From: an uncultured Christensenella sp.
Lineage (GTDB): Bacteria; Bacillota; Clostridia; Christensenellales; UBA1242
DNA: 41,520 bases
Assembly (NCBI GenBank): GCA_910584295.1
Contig: CAJTYR010000010.1
Span: 1-41,520 of the forward strand
Reading direction: 5' to 3'
Shown: piece by piece, positions 1 to 7,516 of the stretch
Layout: every line of letters begins with the position of its first letter
Numbering within the stretch: position 1 is the stretch's first letter
Position numbers and translations under genes: made by a program
Notes under the pieces: generated by a model
Database searches by the model: none
What the model was told of the DNA's origin: nothing
What the model saw: only the letters and a program-made list of their open reading frames with translations

Positions 1-335
<335 letters not shown>

Positions 336-377
336 CGGATTTACAAGTATTTAAGCTTCCTTCAAAGTATGTAGTTG

Positions 378-396
378 TCAGAGAATTTTACTCTGA
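378..396 (+). terminator. Hairpin between 23S and 5S rRNA
   Basis: A perfect 6-bp stem (TCAGAG/CTCTGA) with a 7-nt loop lies about 45 nt after the 23S end. No clean T-run follows, so it may be an rRNA processing stem or a weak terminator. It separates 23S from the independent 5S promoter. Confidence 0.3.
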
Positions 397-465
397 TTGA
401 ATATTGTCTTCCCTATCCTCCTTTTTCAAATTTAAGGCAATATTCAAATTATTTTGATTATTCCA

Positions 466-495
466 TTGACTTGAAATTGAAGTTGATGCTATAAT
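466..495 (+). promoter_or_regulatory. Promoter of the 5S rRNA gene
   Basis: TTGACT at 466-471 and TATAAT at 490-495 are separated by 18 bp. The -10 box ends about 6 nt before the 5S sequence, so the predicted transcription start falls at the mature 5' end. This implies the 5S is transcribed on its own and not only as part of a 23S-5S precursor. Confidence 0.75.
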
Positions 496-500
496 ACCAT

Positions 501-616
501 AACCAGTGGCGATAGAGAGAAGGTCCACCTGTTCTCATCCCGAACACAGAAGTTAAGCTTCTCATCGTCGAAAATACTGGGTCGTCTTGATCTGGGAACA
601 TAGAACACTGCTGGTT
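501..616 (+). rRNA. 5S ribosomal RNA
   Basis: The sequence contains the conserved 5S core (cccgaacacagaagttaagc near 539-558), and its ends pair (aaccag near 501 with ctggtt near 611-616) to form helix I. Length is about 116 nt, normal for 5S. The central part (ctcatcgtcgaaaatactgg) fits helices IV and V. It lies 165 bp downstream of 23S and has its own promoter and terminator. Confidence 0.93.
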
Positions 617-905
617 AATCATCAAACCATCCGCATGAGGGTGGTTTTTTGTTTTTAAAAACATTTTTTCGGGAGGTGCAGTGTTCTAGTTCCGGAACAT
701 CAGCTGGCGAGAAAGCAAGACAGGGCTGGCGAAAACTTCGTTTTCTAACAACACTGCTGGTTAATGTCAAAACTCACCGCATGAAGTGGGTTTTTTCTTT
801 TATAAAATTTTTGTGAGTTTTGACATGACTTTGTCGCACTCATTCTTGCAAGCAAATTCGTGCTCCGTGTCATCATTAAACCATCCGCATGAGGGTGGCT
901 TTTTG
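601..905 (+). repeat. Degenerate repeats of the 5S tail and its terminator
   Basis: The 16-mer aacactgctggttaat from the 5S 3' end (604-619) recurs exactly at 750-765, and the terminator core of 625-644 recurs exactly at 879-898. A third terminator-like stem (aactcac/gtgggtt plus T6) lies at 771-796. Inverted repeats frame these copies: 601-611 with 678-688 (11 bp) and 766-777 with 813-824 (12 bp, perfect). No coding sequence of normal quality is present in this roughly 310-bp stretch. It looks like remnants of rRNA operon duplication or of an element targeting 5S tails. Confidence 0.7.
625..650 (+). terminator. Rho-independent terminator of 5S rRNA
   Basis: The stem ACCATCC/GGGTGGT around loop gcatga is followed by TTTTTTG. 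It lies immediately after the 5S gene. Its core 20-mer (625-644) recurs exactly at 879-898. Confidence 0.85.
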
Positions 906-923
906 TTGTCTTTACAAGCATTA

Positions 924-952
924 TTGACTTTTGAGAAGCAGTATGTTATCAT
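924..952 (+). promoter_or_regulatory. Promoter of the unknown gene at 976
   Basis: TTGACT (924-929) and TATCAT (947-952) are spaced by 17 bp. Transcription would start near 959, just before the ribosome binding site ggagg. Confidence 0.65.
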
Positions 953-975
953 AAAATATATGGAGGTTTGGGGAT

Positions 976-1641
976 ATGATTGAAACAATCGACACAAAAT
1001 ATCTTAAGCAAAGAAGAGAAAATGGAGATGTTTATATCAGATGGGGAACATGGGTTGATAAACATGAGAAGAGAGTTGTTAAAGAGCCTGTTCCTGTGAT
1101 TGGAAAAATCTTTCCATTCATCAAAAGAAAGAAAACTGTTGATGTTGTTGTCGGAAAAGAAGGACCACACATCACTGATACTGAGGTTTCAAGATTTGAT
1201 TTTTCAAATCCTGCTCATCAAAACATTTTAAAAAATGTTCCATATTCAAAAATTGTTGATTTGGACGAAAAAATATATGGAAAAGGTCTCTATCTTGCTT
1301 TTGTTGCAGACAAAACTGGAAAGAAGGTTTGGGATGGAGAATTTCATGTTGTCACAAGTGAAGGTGTAATAATCGGAAAGTTTAACGATGAAAATGTTAT
1401 AGGTTATTATAACCCTGGTATGCATCATCTTTTACCAAGGGAGTACACGGGAAATCCAGAAAATTTTGGACTTGAAGAAATTGTGGCTGCATACTGTGCC
1501 AAAAATCCAGAGGCAAAAGAAGCCATTCCAGAAGAGACAAAGGAAAAGTTTCCTGAAATGACAGGCAAAGTTGATGAAGCAATTAAAGAAAATCAAAGCA
1601 AGAAGCCGACTTTATCGCTTTCAGATGGCGGAAGGGCATAA
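976..1641 (+). CDS. Hypothetical protein, 221 aa
   Basis: I do not recognise the family. The protein looks soluble: there is no signal peptide, and the only hydrophobic stretches are short beta-like ones. It starts with a charged segment (TKYLKQRRENGDVYIRWGTW). The middle is mixed alpha/beta with a GEFHVVTSEGVIIGKFND segment that looks like paired strands. The tail is acidic/lysine-rich and ends LSLSDGGRA. The ATG has a good GGAGG site 8-10 nt upstream and a promoter at 924-952. The gene is monocistronic and closed by a terminator shared with folD. Unknown host genes at 4151 and 18605 also end in Gly/Asp/Lys-rich tails, which may be only compositional. Confidence 0.8.
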   Translation: MIETIDTKYLKQRRENGDVYIRWGTWVDKHEKRVVKEPVPVIGKIFPFIKRKKTVDVVVGKEGPHITDTEVSRFDFSNPAHQNILKNVPYSKIVDLDEKIYGKGLYLAFVADKTGKKVWDGEFHVVTSEGVIIGKFNDENVIGYYNPGMHHLLPREYTGNPENFGLEEIVAAYCAKNPEAKEAIPEETKEKFPEMTGKVDEAIKENQSKKPTLSLSDGGRA

Positions 1642-1666
1642 CAACTGAAGTTGCTTTTGTATATAA

Positions 1667-1693
1667 AAAAGAGTGAATGTTTTCACTCTTTTA
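1667..1693. terminator. Bidirectional terminator between 976 gene and folD
   Basis: An 11-bp stem (AAAAGAGTGAA/TTCACTCTTTT) around a 4-nt loop has an A-run on the left and a T-run on the right, so it can end transcripts from both convergent genes. It overlaps the folD stop codon. Confidence 0.8.
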
Positions 1694-2539
1694 TTTTTGT
1701 TTATTTTTATGTAGTGTTAGTGTGTTTTGAAGTAGGCATGCAACTGTCATTGGTCCAACTCCACCAGGAACGGGGCTAATATATTCACAAGAATCTTTCA
1801 CATCTTCAAAATCAACATCTCCAACTATGCCGTTTTCAGTGCGGTTTATTCCCACATCGATAACCGTTGCACCCTCTTTGATAAATTCCTTGGTGACATA
1901 TTTTTGTTTTCCTATTGCAACAACCAAGATATCTGCTTGTCTGCAAATTTCTTGGATGTTTTCTGTTTTGCTGTGGCAGATTGTGACGGTTGCATTTTCT
2001 TGTTCAAGAAGATTTGCAACACTTTTGCCAACAAGCAAACTTCTGCCCAAAACCACCGCTCGTTTGCCTGCAATGGGAATATTTTCATGTTTAAGCATTT
2101 CGATTATGCCAGTTGCGGTGCATGGTGCAATAAGTTTTTTTGCAGAGAAAAGTGCACCAAGATTTTCATAAGTTAAGCAGTCGACATCTTTGCTTGGCAA
2201 AATTCGATTTGTAGCTTTGACACTGTCAATGCCATTTGGAATTGGCAATTGCAACAAAATGCCAGAAACTTCATCATCTTGATTAAGGCTGTCGATTGTG
2301 TCAAAAAGTTCTTTTTCGGTTACCTCTTCTTTCAATCGAACAATTTTTGATTTGATATTGCAAGCGGCACAAGCCTTTTCTTTTGAGGCAACATACACCT
2401 CACTTGCTGGGTTTCCTTCAACAATTATGCATGCAAGAAGAGGGACTTGCTTTCTTTTGTCAAGAAAATCAGTTTGGATTTCTTCTTTAATTCTTTGCTT
2501 AATCTCATTTGCAATGGCTTTTCCATCTATTATTTTCAT
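1691..2539 (-). CDS. folD: Bifunctional methylene-THF dehydrogenase/cyclohydrolase FolD
   Basis: FolD interconverts 5,10-methylene-THF, methenyl-THF and 10-formyl-THF in cytosolic one-carbon metabolism. Recognisable signatures are the N-terminal MKIIDGKAIANEI, the substrate-site VYVASKEKAC region, GILLQLPIPNGID, the Rossmann motif VVLGRSLLVGKSVANLL, and the C-terminal PVPGGVGPMTVACLLQNT. Length is 282 aa, normal for the family. I use the ATG at 2539 because an upstream in-frame start adds a hydrophobic segment foreign to FolD. No Shine-Dalgarno is visible, and a TATAAT box ends only 6 nt before this ATG, so the mRNA is probably leaderless. Confidence 0.95.
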   Translation of the reverse strand: MKIIDGKAIANEIKQRIKEEIQTDFLDKRKQVPLLACIIVEGNPASEVYVASKEKACAACNIKSKIVRLKEEVTEKELFDTIDSLNQDDEVSGILLQLPIPNGIDSVKATNRILPSKDVDCLTYENLGALFSAKKLIAPCTATGIIEMLKHENIPIAGKRAVVLGRSLLVGKSVANLLEQENATVTICHSKTENIQEICRQADILVVAIGKQKYVTKEFIKEGATVIDVGINRTENGIVGDVDFEDVKDSCEYISPVPGGVGPMTVACLLQNTLTLHKNKQK

Positions 2540-2545
2540 GTTTTC

Positions 2546-2574
2546 ATTATATAACAGCAACAAAAAAAGTGCAA
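2546..2574 (-). promoter_or_regulatory. Promoter of folD, predicting a leaderless mRNA
   Basis: On the minus strand TTGCAC (2574-2569) and TATAAT (2551-2546) are 17 bp apart. The start point expected 6-7 nt downstream coincides with the folD ATG at 2539. Confidence 0.6.
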
Positions 2575-2599
2575 ACAAACAGAATGCACTTTTAATTTT

Positions 2600-3328
2600 T
2601 TATTTTGAAGAGGTTTTGCTTGCACCAATCACGACGCTTTTCCCATTTGAGCAAAGTTGCTTCATTTCTCCATTTGCAAATCTATATGCCTCACCAAAAA
2701 TGGTTTGTTTTTCGCCGTCGTCTATGATGTATGAGCCATCTGTGATTGAGATGAAAGGTTTTGTTTTGCTGTCTGGAAGAAGCACTTTTTCAATCAATTC
2801 TTTGTTTTCTGGATTGAAGTGTGGATCGATGTTTACATCAGTCATTCCAAGTCCAGTCCAATATTTCTTTGGTGAGGTTTCGTCTGGGGTCGGGGAGCAA
2901 TAGACATTTGTGGCAAGATTTAATGCACCAGCGCTTTGCCCAACAATCACGCCTTTGCACCTTATGATGTGTTTTCGAAGATTCATGTTTTCAAACATTT
3001 TCATTTGGACATAGGTGTCGCCACCAGCCAAGAAAACAAGGTCTGCTCTTTCCATAAGTTCTTTGCACCTTGACATGTTTGTTCCATCAAGAATGACCAT
3101 TTTGCTGAAACGAATTCCTGCAAGGGAAAGGGAACTTCTTGTAAGTTCGGCGTAGGTGCTTGTGCCATCATAGAAAGGACTGCTTGCCACAAAAACCATC
3201 AAATTGTGACCTTTGACAGCTTTTTTAAGATTGTCAGCAAATTTGTTTGTGTTGTTGAGTTCGCTCACGATACGCACGCCGTTCACTTTTTTTGATGCTC
3301 CAATGTCACTTGTAAGAAAAATTTTCAT
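2600..3328 (-). CDS. Peptidase E-like protein (family S51)
   Basis: The protein has the S51 layout: a glycine-containing AGGDT motif, the nucleophile serine in VGQSAGALNLA, and a later DPHFNPEN segment. Members are cytosolic dipeptidases that cut Asp-X dipeptides, or relatives such as cyanophycinases. Specificity cannot be read from sequence here. I use the ATG at 3328 (242 aa), which has a GAGGTT site 8 nt upstream; an in-frame start 10 codons earlier lacks one. It is transcribed divergently from the gene at 3473 and sits upstream of folD with a 60-bp gap holding the folD promoter. Confidence 0.85.
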   Translation of the reverse strand: MKIFLTSDIGASKKVNGVRIVSELNNTNKFADNLKKAVKGHNLMVFVASSPFYDGTSTYAELTRSSLSLAGIRFSKMVILDGTNMSRCKELMERADLVFLAGGDTYVQMKMFENMNLRKHIIRCKGVIVGQSAGALNLATNVYCSPTPDETSPKKYWTGLGMTDVNIDPHFNPENKELIEKVLLPDSKTKPFISITDGSYIIDDGEKQTIFGEAYRFANGEMKQLCSNGKSVVIGASKTSSK

Positions 3329-3364
3329 TTGTTCAACCTCTTTATTCTTTTTTTTCATATATAA

Positions 3365-3393
3365 AGTATAACAGAGATTTTAAGATTTTGCAA
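3365..3393 (-). promoter_or_regulatory. Promoter of the peptidase E-like gene
   Basis: Minus-strand TTGCAA (3393-3388) and TATACT (3370-3365) have a 17-bp spacer. It is back to back with the plus-strand promoter at 3418. Confidence 0.6.
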
Positions 3394-3417
3394 GGTCAAT
3401 TTTTGAAAAATTGCATA

Positions 3418-3446
3418 TTGACTTTTAGGGCTTTTTATGGTATTAT
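3418..3446 (+). promoter_or_regulatory. Promoter of the 3473-4669 gene pair
   Basis: TTGACT (3418-3423) and TATTAT (3441-3446) are 17 bp apart. Transcription is expected near 3453, before the AAAGGAG site of the GTG-started gene. Confidence 0.7.
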
Positions 3447-3472
3447 TTGGTTGACTTTTAAAGGAGCGCAAA

Positions 3473-4132
3473 GTGGAATATTACAGAACCCGAAACAAGC
3501 TTTATTATGCAACGGAAGAGCAAAAAGAAGCCATTCTTGATGGTGAGATTTTTCAAACCTCAAACAATGACTATTATTATATTCTCTATCCACAAACTGG
3601 TTGGGACAGTGAGAATGTTCCAAGCGATGTGATAAAGGTTGAGAGACGTTATAATGGCAGTGTGCATGCTCCAAAAGATCGCTGGAACTATCAACTTGTT
3701 CAAGATTCAGATGCTGTTGTTTATTTTGGTGAAAGTCTTAAAAAACGAATTGCAGGTCATGTAAAACTTTGGATGAAAAGCATCAATCCTGTGACAGGAA
3801 AGGCTTTTAAAGGAAGAGATTTTAAGTCATATATTCGTGCATTGCCTAAAGAACTTATTGCAGATGAAAACTTTGCAAACACAATTTTGTTTGCAATCAA
3901 AAGCACCCTTGTTGCTCGAGTTAAGAAGGCTGGCACAGAGGAAGAAATTGAAAATCTTGTTAAATTCAACGAGGTTGCTCAAGGTTATGTCAGAGAGGCG
4001 CACAGGGCTGGCGGAGTGTATTTGGACGGAAAAGAGCAGGTTGCAAATGGTGCATCAGAACAGTTGAAAGCGGCAAGAGCTCGTGCAATTGAGCAAATGT
4101 CAAAGAGTGCTGGATTGGGGAAAAGAAAATAA
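3473..4132 (+). CDS. Hypothetical protein, 219 aa
   Basis: I do not recognise this family. It starts at GTG with AAAGGAG 7-10 nt upstream. The N-terminal half is rich in Tyr and Trp (DYYYILYPQTGWD, RWNYQLVQDSDAVVYFG). The C-terminal half is helical and charged, with AxxA-rich segments ending QMSKSAGLGKRK. There are no membrane segments or signal peptide. It is the first gene of a two-gene unit with 4151, and the 18-nt gap supports co-transcription. Confidence 0.8.
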   Translation: MEYYRTRNKLYYATEEQKEAILDGEIFQTSNNDYYYILYPQTGWDSENVPSDVIKVERRYNGSVHAPKDRWNYQLVQDSDAVVYFGESLKKRIAGHVKLWMKSINPVTGKAFKGRDFKSYIRALPKELIADENFANTILFAIKSTLVARVKKAGTEEEIENLVKFNEVAQGYVREAHRAGGVYLDGKEQVANGASEQLKAARARAIEQMSKSAGLGKRK

Positions 4133-4150
4133 AAATTGGAGAAAGAAGAA

Positions 4151-4669
4151 ATGGAACATTCATATGGATTGCAAGGCTTTGGAGTGCCTTTTGGAATATT
4201 TGCTGAAAAAGTTATGAGAGAATTTAAACTTGTGGCGGAGGGAGGAAAATTTCCTGCTTATAGGATATCAGCACATGTTAACATGAATAATTACTATCTT
4301 AGCAGGTTTCAAGTTGATGGAAATCAAAAGGTTCAAAAAGAAGTTGCTGTTTTGCTTCGTTTAAGTTATAAAAATAAACATTTAACTTTTTCTCATCCAT
4401 TCACTTTTGCAGAACTTGATGACAAATTGGATGATTGGGGAATGATTGAAAATGCTCAAGACCTTATTGTCAGACCAGAGACTCTCAAACTCGTGATTGG
4501 ACGTCATCAAACTGACTATAATTATGGTAAACAGGCAGATGGGCAAGATTTTGATGGGAATAATTTTGTGAGAAAGATTTTTAAGCAATGTAAAGGTGAT
4601 GGTCAAATCCATTCGTCAAAATCTGTTGTTGATAGCATTAGAAAAGATGATGGTAAAGGTGGAAAATAA
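4151..4669 (+). CDS. Hypothetical protein, 172 aa
   Basis: Not recognised. I choose ATG 4151 because GGAGA lies 8-9 nt before it; an in-frame TTG at 4136 would overlap that site. The sequence looks like a soluble alpha/beta protein (PAYRISAHVNMNNYYLSRFQ, VAVLLRLSYKNKHLTFSHPF) with a polar tail DDGKGGK. It is probably co-transcribed with the gene at 3473, and a strong terminator follows. Confidence 0.78.
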   Translation: MEHSYGLQGFGVPFGIFAEKVMREFKLVAEGGKFPAYRISAHVNMNNYYLSRFQVDGNQKVQKEVAVLLRLSYKNKHLTFSHPFTFAELDDKLDDWGMIENAQDLIVRPETLKLVIGRHQTDYNYGKQADGQDFDGNNFVRKIFKQCKGDGQIHSSKSVVDSIRKDDGKGGK

Positions 4670-4675
4670 AGAGGG

Positions 4676-4706
4676 AAAAGATGAGTATACAGCACTCATC
4701 TTTTTG
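4676..4706 (+). terminator. Terminator after the 4151 gene
   Basis: The stem AAAGATGAGT/ACTCATCTTT with a 7-nt loop is followed by a T-run. It isolates the two-gene unit from the tRNA promoter. Confidence 0.85.
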
Positions 4707-4744
4707 TTTTGGTGGAATTTTTTGAAAACTTTTCATAAAATTTA

Positions 4745-4773
4745 TTGACATTGATGATGAAATTGGCTATAAT
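4745..4773 (+). promoter_or_regulatory. Consensus promoter of tRNA-Asn
   Basis: Exact TTGACA (4745-4750) and exact TATAAT (4768-4773) are separated by 17 bp. Transcription would start about 14 nt before the tRNA. Confidence 0.85.
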
Positions 4774-4793
4774 ATTGCAGTAACCGTTGATAT

Positions 4794-4868
4794 TCCGGAG
4801 TAGCTCAGCGGTGGAGCAGGCGGCTGTTAACCGCAAGGTCGTAGGTTCGAATCCTATCTCCGGAGCCA
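4794..4868 (+). tRNA. tRNA-Asn(GTT)
   Basis: The 75-nt sequence folds as a cloverleaf: acceptor TCCGGAG/CTCCGGA, D-arm with agctcagcggtggagc, anticodon loop ctGTTaa, T-arm with ggttcgaatcc, and an encoded CCA. Its 3' 48 nt are the attachment site of the element, so the present 3' half was supplied by the element while the gene stays intact. The original 3' half is now at 16009-16056. Confidence 0.97.
4821..4868 (+). repeat. attL: 48-bp tRNA 3' end repeat
   Basis: The 48 bp from the anticodon stem to the CCA end are identical to 16009-16056. They flank the whole element in direct orientation, as expected for tyrosine-recombinase integration into a tRNA gene. Confidence 0.95.
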
Positions 4869-4878
4869 CTATTTTAGG

Positions 4879-4909
4879 GAGATGTAGCGATTTTGCCACA
4901 TCTCTTTTT
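4879..4909 (+). terminator. Element-supplied terminator after tRNA-Asn
   Basis: The stem GAGATGT/ACATCTC with inner GC pairs is followed by TTTTT, 10 nt after the tRNA. The element thus replaces the native tRNA terminator, which was displaced to 16087-16123. Confidence 0.85.
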
Positions 4910-4913
4910 CATT

Positions 4914-4936
4914 TTTGACGACACTTTGACGACACT
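4914..4936 (+). repeat. Left arm-type integrase repeats
   Basis: Two copies of TTTGACGACACT lie at 4914-4925 and 4925-4936, sharing one T. The same 12-mer occurs twice in tandem at 15877-15900 inside the right end. Paired direct repeats near both att sites are what tyrosine integrases with arm-binding domains use. Confidence 0.7.
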
Positions 4937-5005
4937 CACTAAAATCACAACTAAAAATCAACAAGGATTTTTTAATTATAATTTTGTTTAAGGCTAGGTT
5001 ATTTC

Positions 5006-5254
5006 CTAGTCTTTTTTGTTATTAAAATATTTATCTGTCCAATCATAAATTTTATAGCCATCTTTACATAAACTATCTTCCAATTCTTTTGAATAATCAA
5101 AAAATGTTATTCGTTCAATTTTTTCAAATGTTCTATAATACATTTCACCCATAGTATGAAAAACATCTTCCGTTTCACATCTTAACACAAAAAGAAGATA
5201 ATCATTTTCTATAATACTATATTTTCTAACATAAAATAAATAAACCTTTTTCAT
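5006..5254 (-). CDS. Small hypothetical element protein, 82 aa
   Basis: The family is not recognised. The ATG has AAAGGATTA upstream, and the gene follows Rep by 11 nt, so it is probably translated from the Rep transcript. The sequence is rich in Tyr, Asp and Glu (MKKVYLFYVRKYSIIENDYLLFVLRC begins with beta-like segments) with no clear membrane span. The stop codon lies in a hairpin (ACTAGG/CCTAGC). It is the last gene of the leftward unit; a host-interaction or copy-control role would be guesswork. Confidence 0.65.
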   Translation of the reverse strand: MKKVYLFYVRKYSIIENDYLLFVLRCETEDVFHTMGEMYYRTFEKIERITFFDYSKELEDSLCKDGYKIYDWTDKYFNNKKD

Positions 5255-5265
5255 AATTAATCCTT

Positions 5266-6312
5266 TTAAGATTTATCATTATAAATTCGATAAATCGTAA
5301 AATCTTTTGTTTCCTTATAACATTCAGCAAACAAGTTGTTTACTAATTCTTTTTTCTCTTTATCAAAAAACCAAGCGACTTCTTTATCTTTAAATTCCAA
5401 ATTGTGAGTATGAAAATATGATTTTTCATTATATTGAAAATTTCCCGAATCCTTTGACATATACTTTGTCATATAATTCATAAGTTTTAATTTATTTGTA
5501 TTTTCTCTAATTTTAACAACATCTGTAAAACCAACATTTACAAACGAAGATACAAAATTAAATATTGGATCACCAAATTCAGTATATAAAAATTCTTTAT
5601 ATTGCTCATTCTGACCACCATCATAAATCTTCTTATTATTAACAGCAGGACGCAGATATTCACTTAAATCTGCATTGCCAATAAATCCATGAAAATGCAA
5701 ACCTTTAACACCTGTTGGAGTATTTTCAGGAATAAGAAATATCTTAATATCTGGAAATCTATATTGTAATTGCTGACGAAATTTTTTCCATTGATATTTT
5801 ACAACATCATCAGAAAGCCGTTTTGTTTTTCCATGTTTGAATGTAACTGTTACCCAATATTGCCAATCATTACAAAGAATATAACCATAAGCAGTGTCAA
5901 GTGCTCTTTTACGAGAATTCATAAGACTTCTTTGCAAATCTGAAACTTTCGCATCATCTCTTATTGGAGATAAAACACCAAGTTCACTTTTTACCCATTT
6001 ACGAGTTCTATCAACATCAGTTTCAACTGAAACACCATAAGGAACATTAAATGTATGTTTATAAAATACATATTCAGTAAAATCCTTAAATTTATTTATA
6101 ATTGTATTTCCTTTACTACACTTTGAAAAATCATCTTTTAAACAATTAGAAGATTTAATTGTTTCTACATCCACACAATTAAAACCTTCAAATTTCTTCT
6201 TTATTCTTAAATCTCTTTTTAACTTTCGATTATTTAAAATTTGTTGATAAACATCTTCTGAATAATCATAATTATTTGAGGAAATCAACCAACTTTTATT
6301 CTGTTCATTCAT
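5266..6312 (-). CDS. Rolling-circle replication initiator (HUH Rep)
   Basis: The protein would nick and rejoin the element's replication origin to start rolling-circle synthesis. All three expected motifs are visible in order: WVTVTF (residues 153-158), the metal-binding HFH of GLHFHGFIG (206-208), and NYMTKYMSKD (279-288), where Tyr280 or Tyr284 is the likely nucleophile. Length is 348 aa. The N-terminal 120 residues are polar and family-specific. The start ATG has an AAGGGGGA site. It lies directly downstream (leftward) of a hairpin-rich 370-bp gap that is the best origin candidate. No helicase domain is fused. Confidence 0.88.
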   Translation of the reverse strand: MNEQNKSWLISSNNYDYSEDVYQQILNNRKLKRDLRIKKKFEGFNCVDVETIKSSNCLKDDFSKCSKGNTIINKFKDFTEYVFYKHTFNVPYGVSVETDVDRTRKWVKSELGVLSPIRDDAKVSDLQRSLMNSRKRALDTAYGYILCNDWQYWVTVTFKHGKTKRLSDDVVKYQWKKFRQQLQYRFPDIKIFLIPENTPTGVKGLHFHGFIGNADLSEYLRPAVNNKKIYDGGQNEQYKEFLYTEFGDPIFNFVSSFVNVGFTDVVKIRENTNKLKLMNYMTKYMSKDSGNFQYNEKSYFHTHNLEFKDKEVAWFFDKEKKELVNNLFAECYKETKDFTIYRIYNDKS

Positions 6313-6386
6313 AAATCCCCCTTTTGTTTAAATTTTTAAATTCTGCTTATGTGTTGCCATTATCAAGTAAATGGCTACAGAGCAAG

Positions 6387-6640
6387 GGCACGGCAAACGA
6401 AAGTTTGAGCCGTGCCTGTCCATGTAAGAATTGCAGGGGATAGTCCCTGCAAGCTTGGGTGCAAGAGCGTTGAAGAAGTTGCCCACATTACCACAATTCT
6501 TATGGAAATGATGGACAACTTTGGAAAAGTGGAAAAGTCAATAAAGCTTGTCAAGTTTGTCAGTCTGACTTTACCACTATTCCACAACACTTGGAAATGT
6601 GGAAAACTCTTTGAGTTTACACACATTACCACACCCAATT
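6387..6640. other. Candidate replication origin / packaging region
   Basis: This gene-free stretch between Zot and Rep is dense in structure. Hairpin 1 has stem GGCACGGC/GCCGTGCC (6387-6394, 6409-6416) with inner AAAC/GTTT. Hairpin 2 is TTGCAGGG/CCCTGCAA (6431-6438, 6445-6452). An outer arm pairs 6420-6433 with 6494-6505, enclosing hairpin 2. Direct repeats follow: CACATTACCACA at 6484-6495 and 6622-6633, and TTGGAAAAGTGGAAAA-like copies at 6521-6539 and 6591-6609. Stem TTCCACA/TGTGGAA spans 6580-6605. Inoviruses keep origins and the packaging hairpin in such intergenic regions. Which hairpin does what is not visible. Confidence 0.7.
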
Positions 6641-6685
6641 ATTACTGCTATTAAATAATAAATGCTACGCACATTTTTTGTCGTC

Positions 6686-7516
6686 TTAATTAATAATAGG
6701 GTGTTGCTTGACATATTCTGAAACTGCCTTTTCACTATAAGTCATTTCAGGAAATTCTTTAAATATGTATTCAACCAAACCATCAAGAAAATATACATCA
6801 CTTGAAAATGAATTATATCTTTTAAATATTTCTGGTTTAAACTCAAGAACTCTCTTTCTAACAACATCAAGCTTAACATTAACACCAATAGATGCAAGAG
6901 TCTTTGCAAATTCATTAAGTTGATTTTGTAAGTCATAGAAATACCATTTTTGCTGTTTACAGAAAAACCATTTTCTTTTAGTACCTGAATAATACATAAA
7001 CCAAATATTAGTAAATAATTGTCTTAACTTCTTGTCCATATTTTCATTTACCTGCATATCAACAATAACTGTATAGTTCATATGTCTATATCTCTTAGCA
7101 AACTCAATAAGTCCACGAGCAAGGTTTCGCCAATCTCTACTATCTGCTTCACTATCTGCCTCTTGAATAAAGAAAATAGAACCCTTAGGGAAATAATTTA
7201 ACTTCTCTTTATCAGGAATAGAAAGATCGCTTAAATTAACAGAATGAGTATAAATTCCTCTTTTCTTATCTAACAAAATCTTTACATTGGAAAAATATAA
7301 ATGAGTACGAATCTTAGGAATTTTCCTTTCTCGATTTACATTAATTTCTTCAATAAAATCATTTGCAAGTTTAGTTCTTATTTTAGAGCAATATTTAAAA
7401 TCAAGAACAAAAACGGTTGCGCCACAAGATGTTTTACCAACACCTTGTGGACCAATAATATTAACAAACTTATTGAATAAAGGCTCTTTCTTTATTTTCC
7501 AATTCTCTTTCATCAT
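6686..7516 (-). CDS. Zot-like (pI-type) morphogenesis ATPase
   Basis: Zot/pI proteins drive assembly and export of filamentous phage through the cell envelope. Walker A is GPQGVGKTS (residues 22-30), and a Walker B-like strand with acidic end is SIFFIQEADSEAD near residue 115. It is the hallmark inovirus gene. The length of 276 aa is short and I see no transmembrane segment, which pI proteins usually carry after the ATPase domain; the membrane anchor may be on a partner. The start is uncertain: ATGs at 7516 and 7513 and a TTG at 7528 are in frame, all overlapping the upstream small gene. Confidence 0.85.
   Translation of the reverse strand: MMKENWKIKKEPLFNKFVNIIGPQGVGKTSCGATVFVLDFKYCSKIRTKLANDFIEEINVNRERKIPKIRTHLYFSNVKILLDKKRGIYTHSVNLSDLSIPDKEKLNYFPKGSIFFIQEADSEADSRDWRNLARGLIEFAKRYRHMNYTVIVDMQVNENMDKKLRQLFTNIWFMYYSGTKRKWFFCKQQKWYFYDLQNQLNEFAKTLASIGVNVKLDVVRKRVLEFKPEIFKRYNSFSSDVYFLDGLVEYIFKEFPEMTYSEKAVSEYVKQHPIIN

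Noticed and set aside
786..997. Overlapping 65-codon ORFs on both strands
   Set aside because: They lie across terminator repeats and the start of the 976 gene, with no ribosome site or plausible sequence.
6375..6654. ORFs on both strands in the Zot-Rep gap (87 and 80 codons)
   Set aside because: Both run through strong hairpins and direct repeats, lack ribosome sites, and have atypical composition; the stretch is better explained as an origin region.
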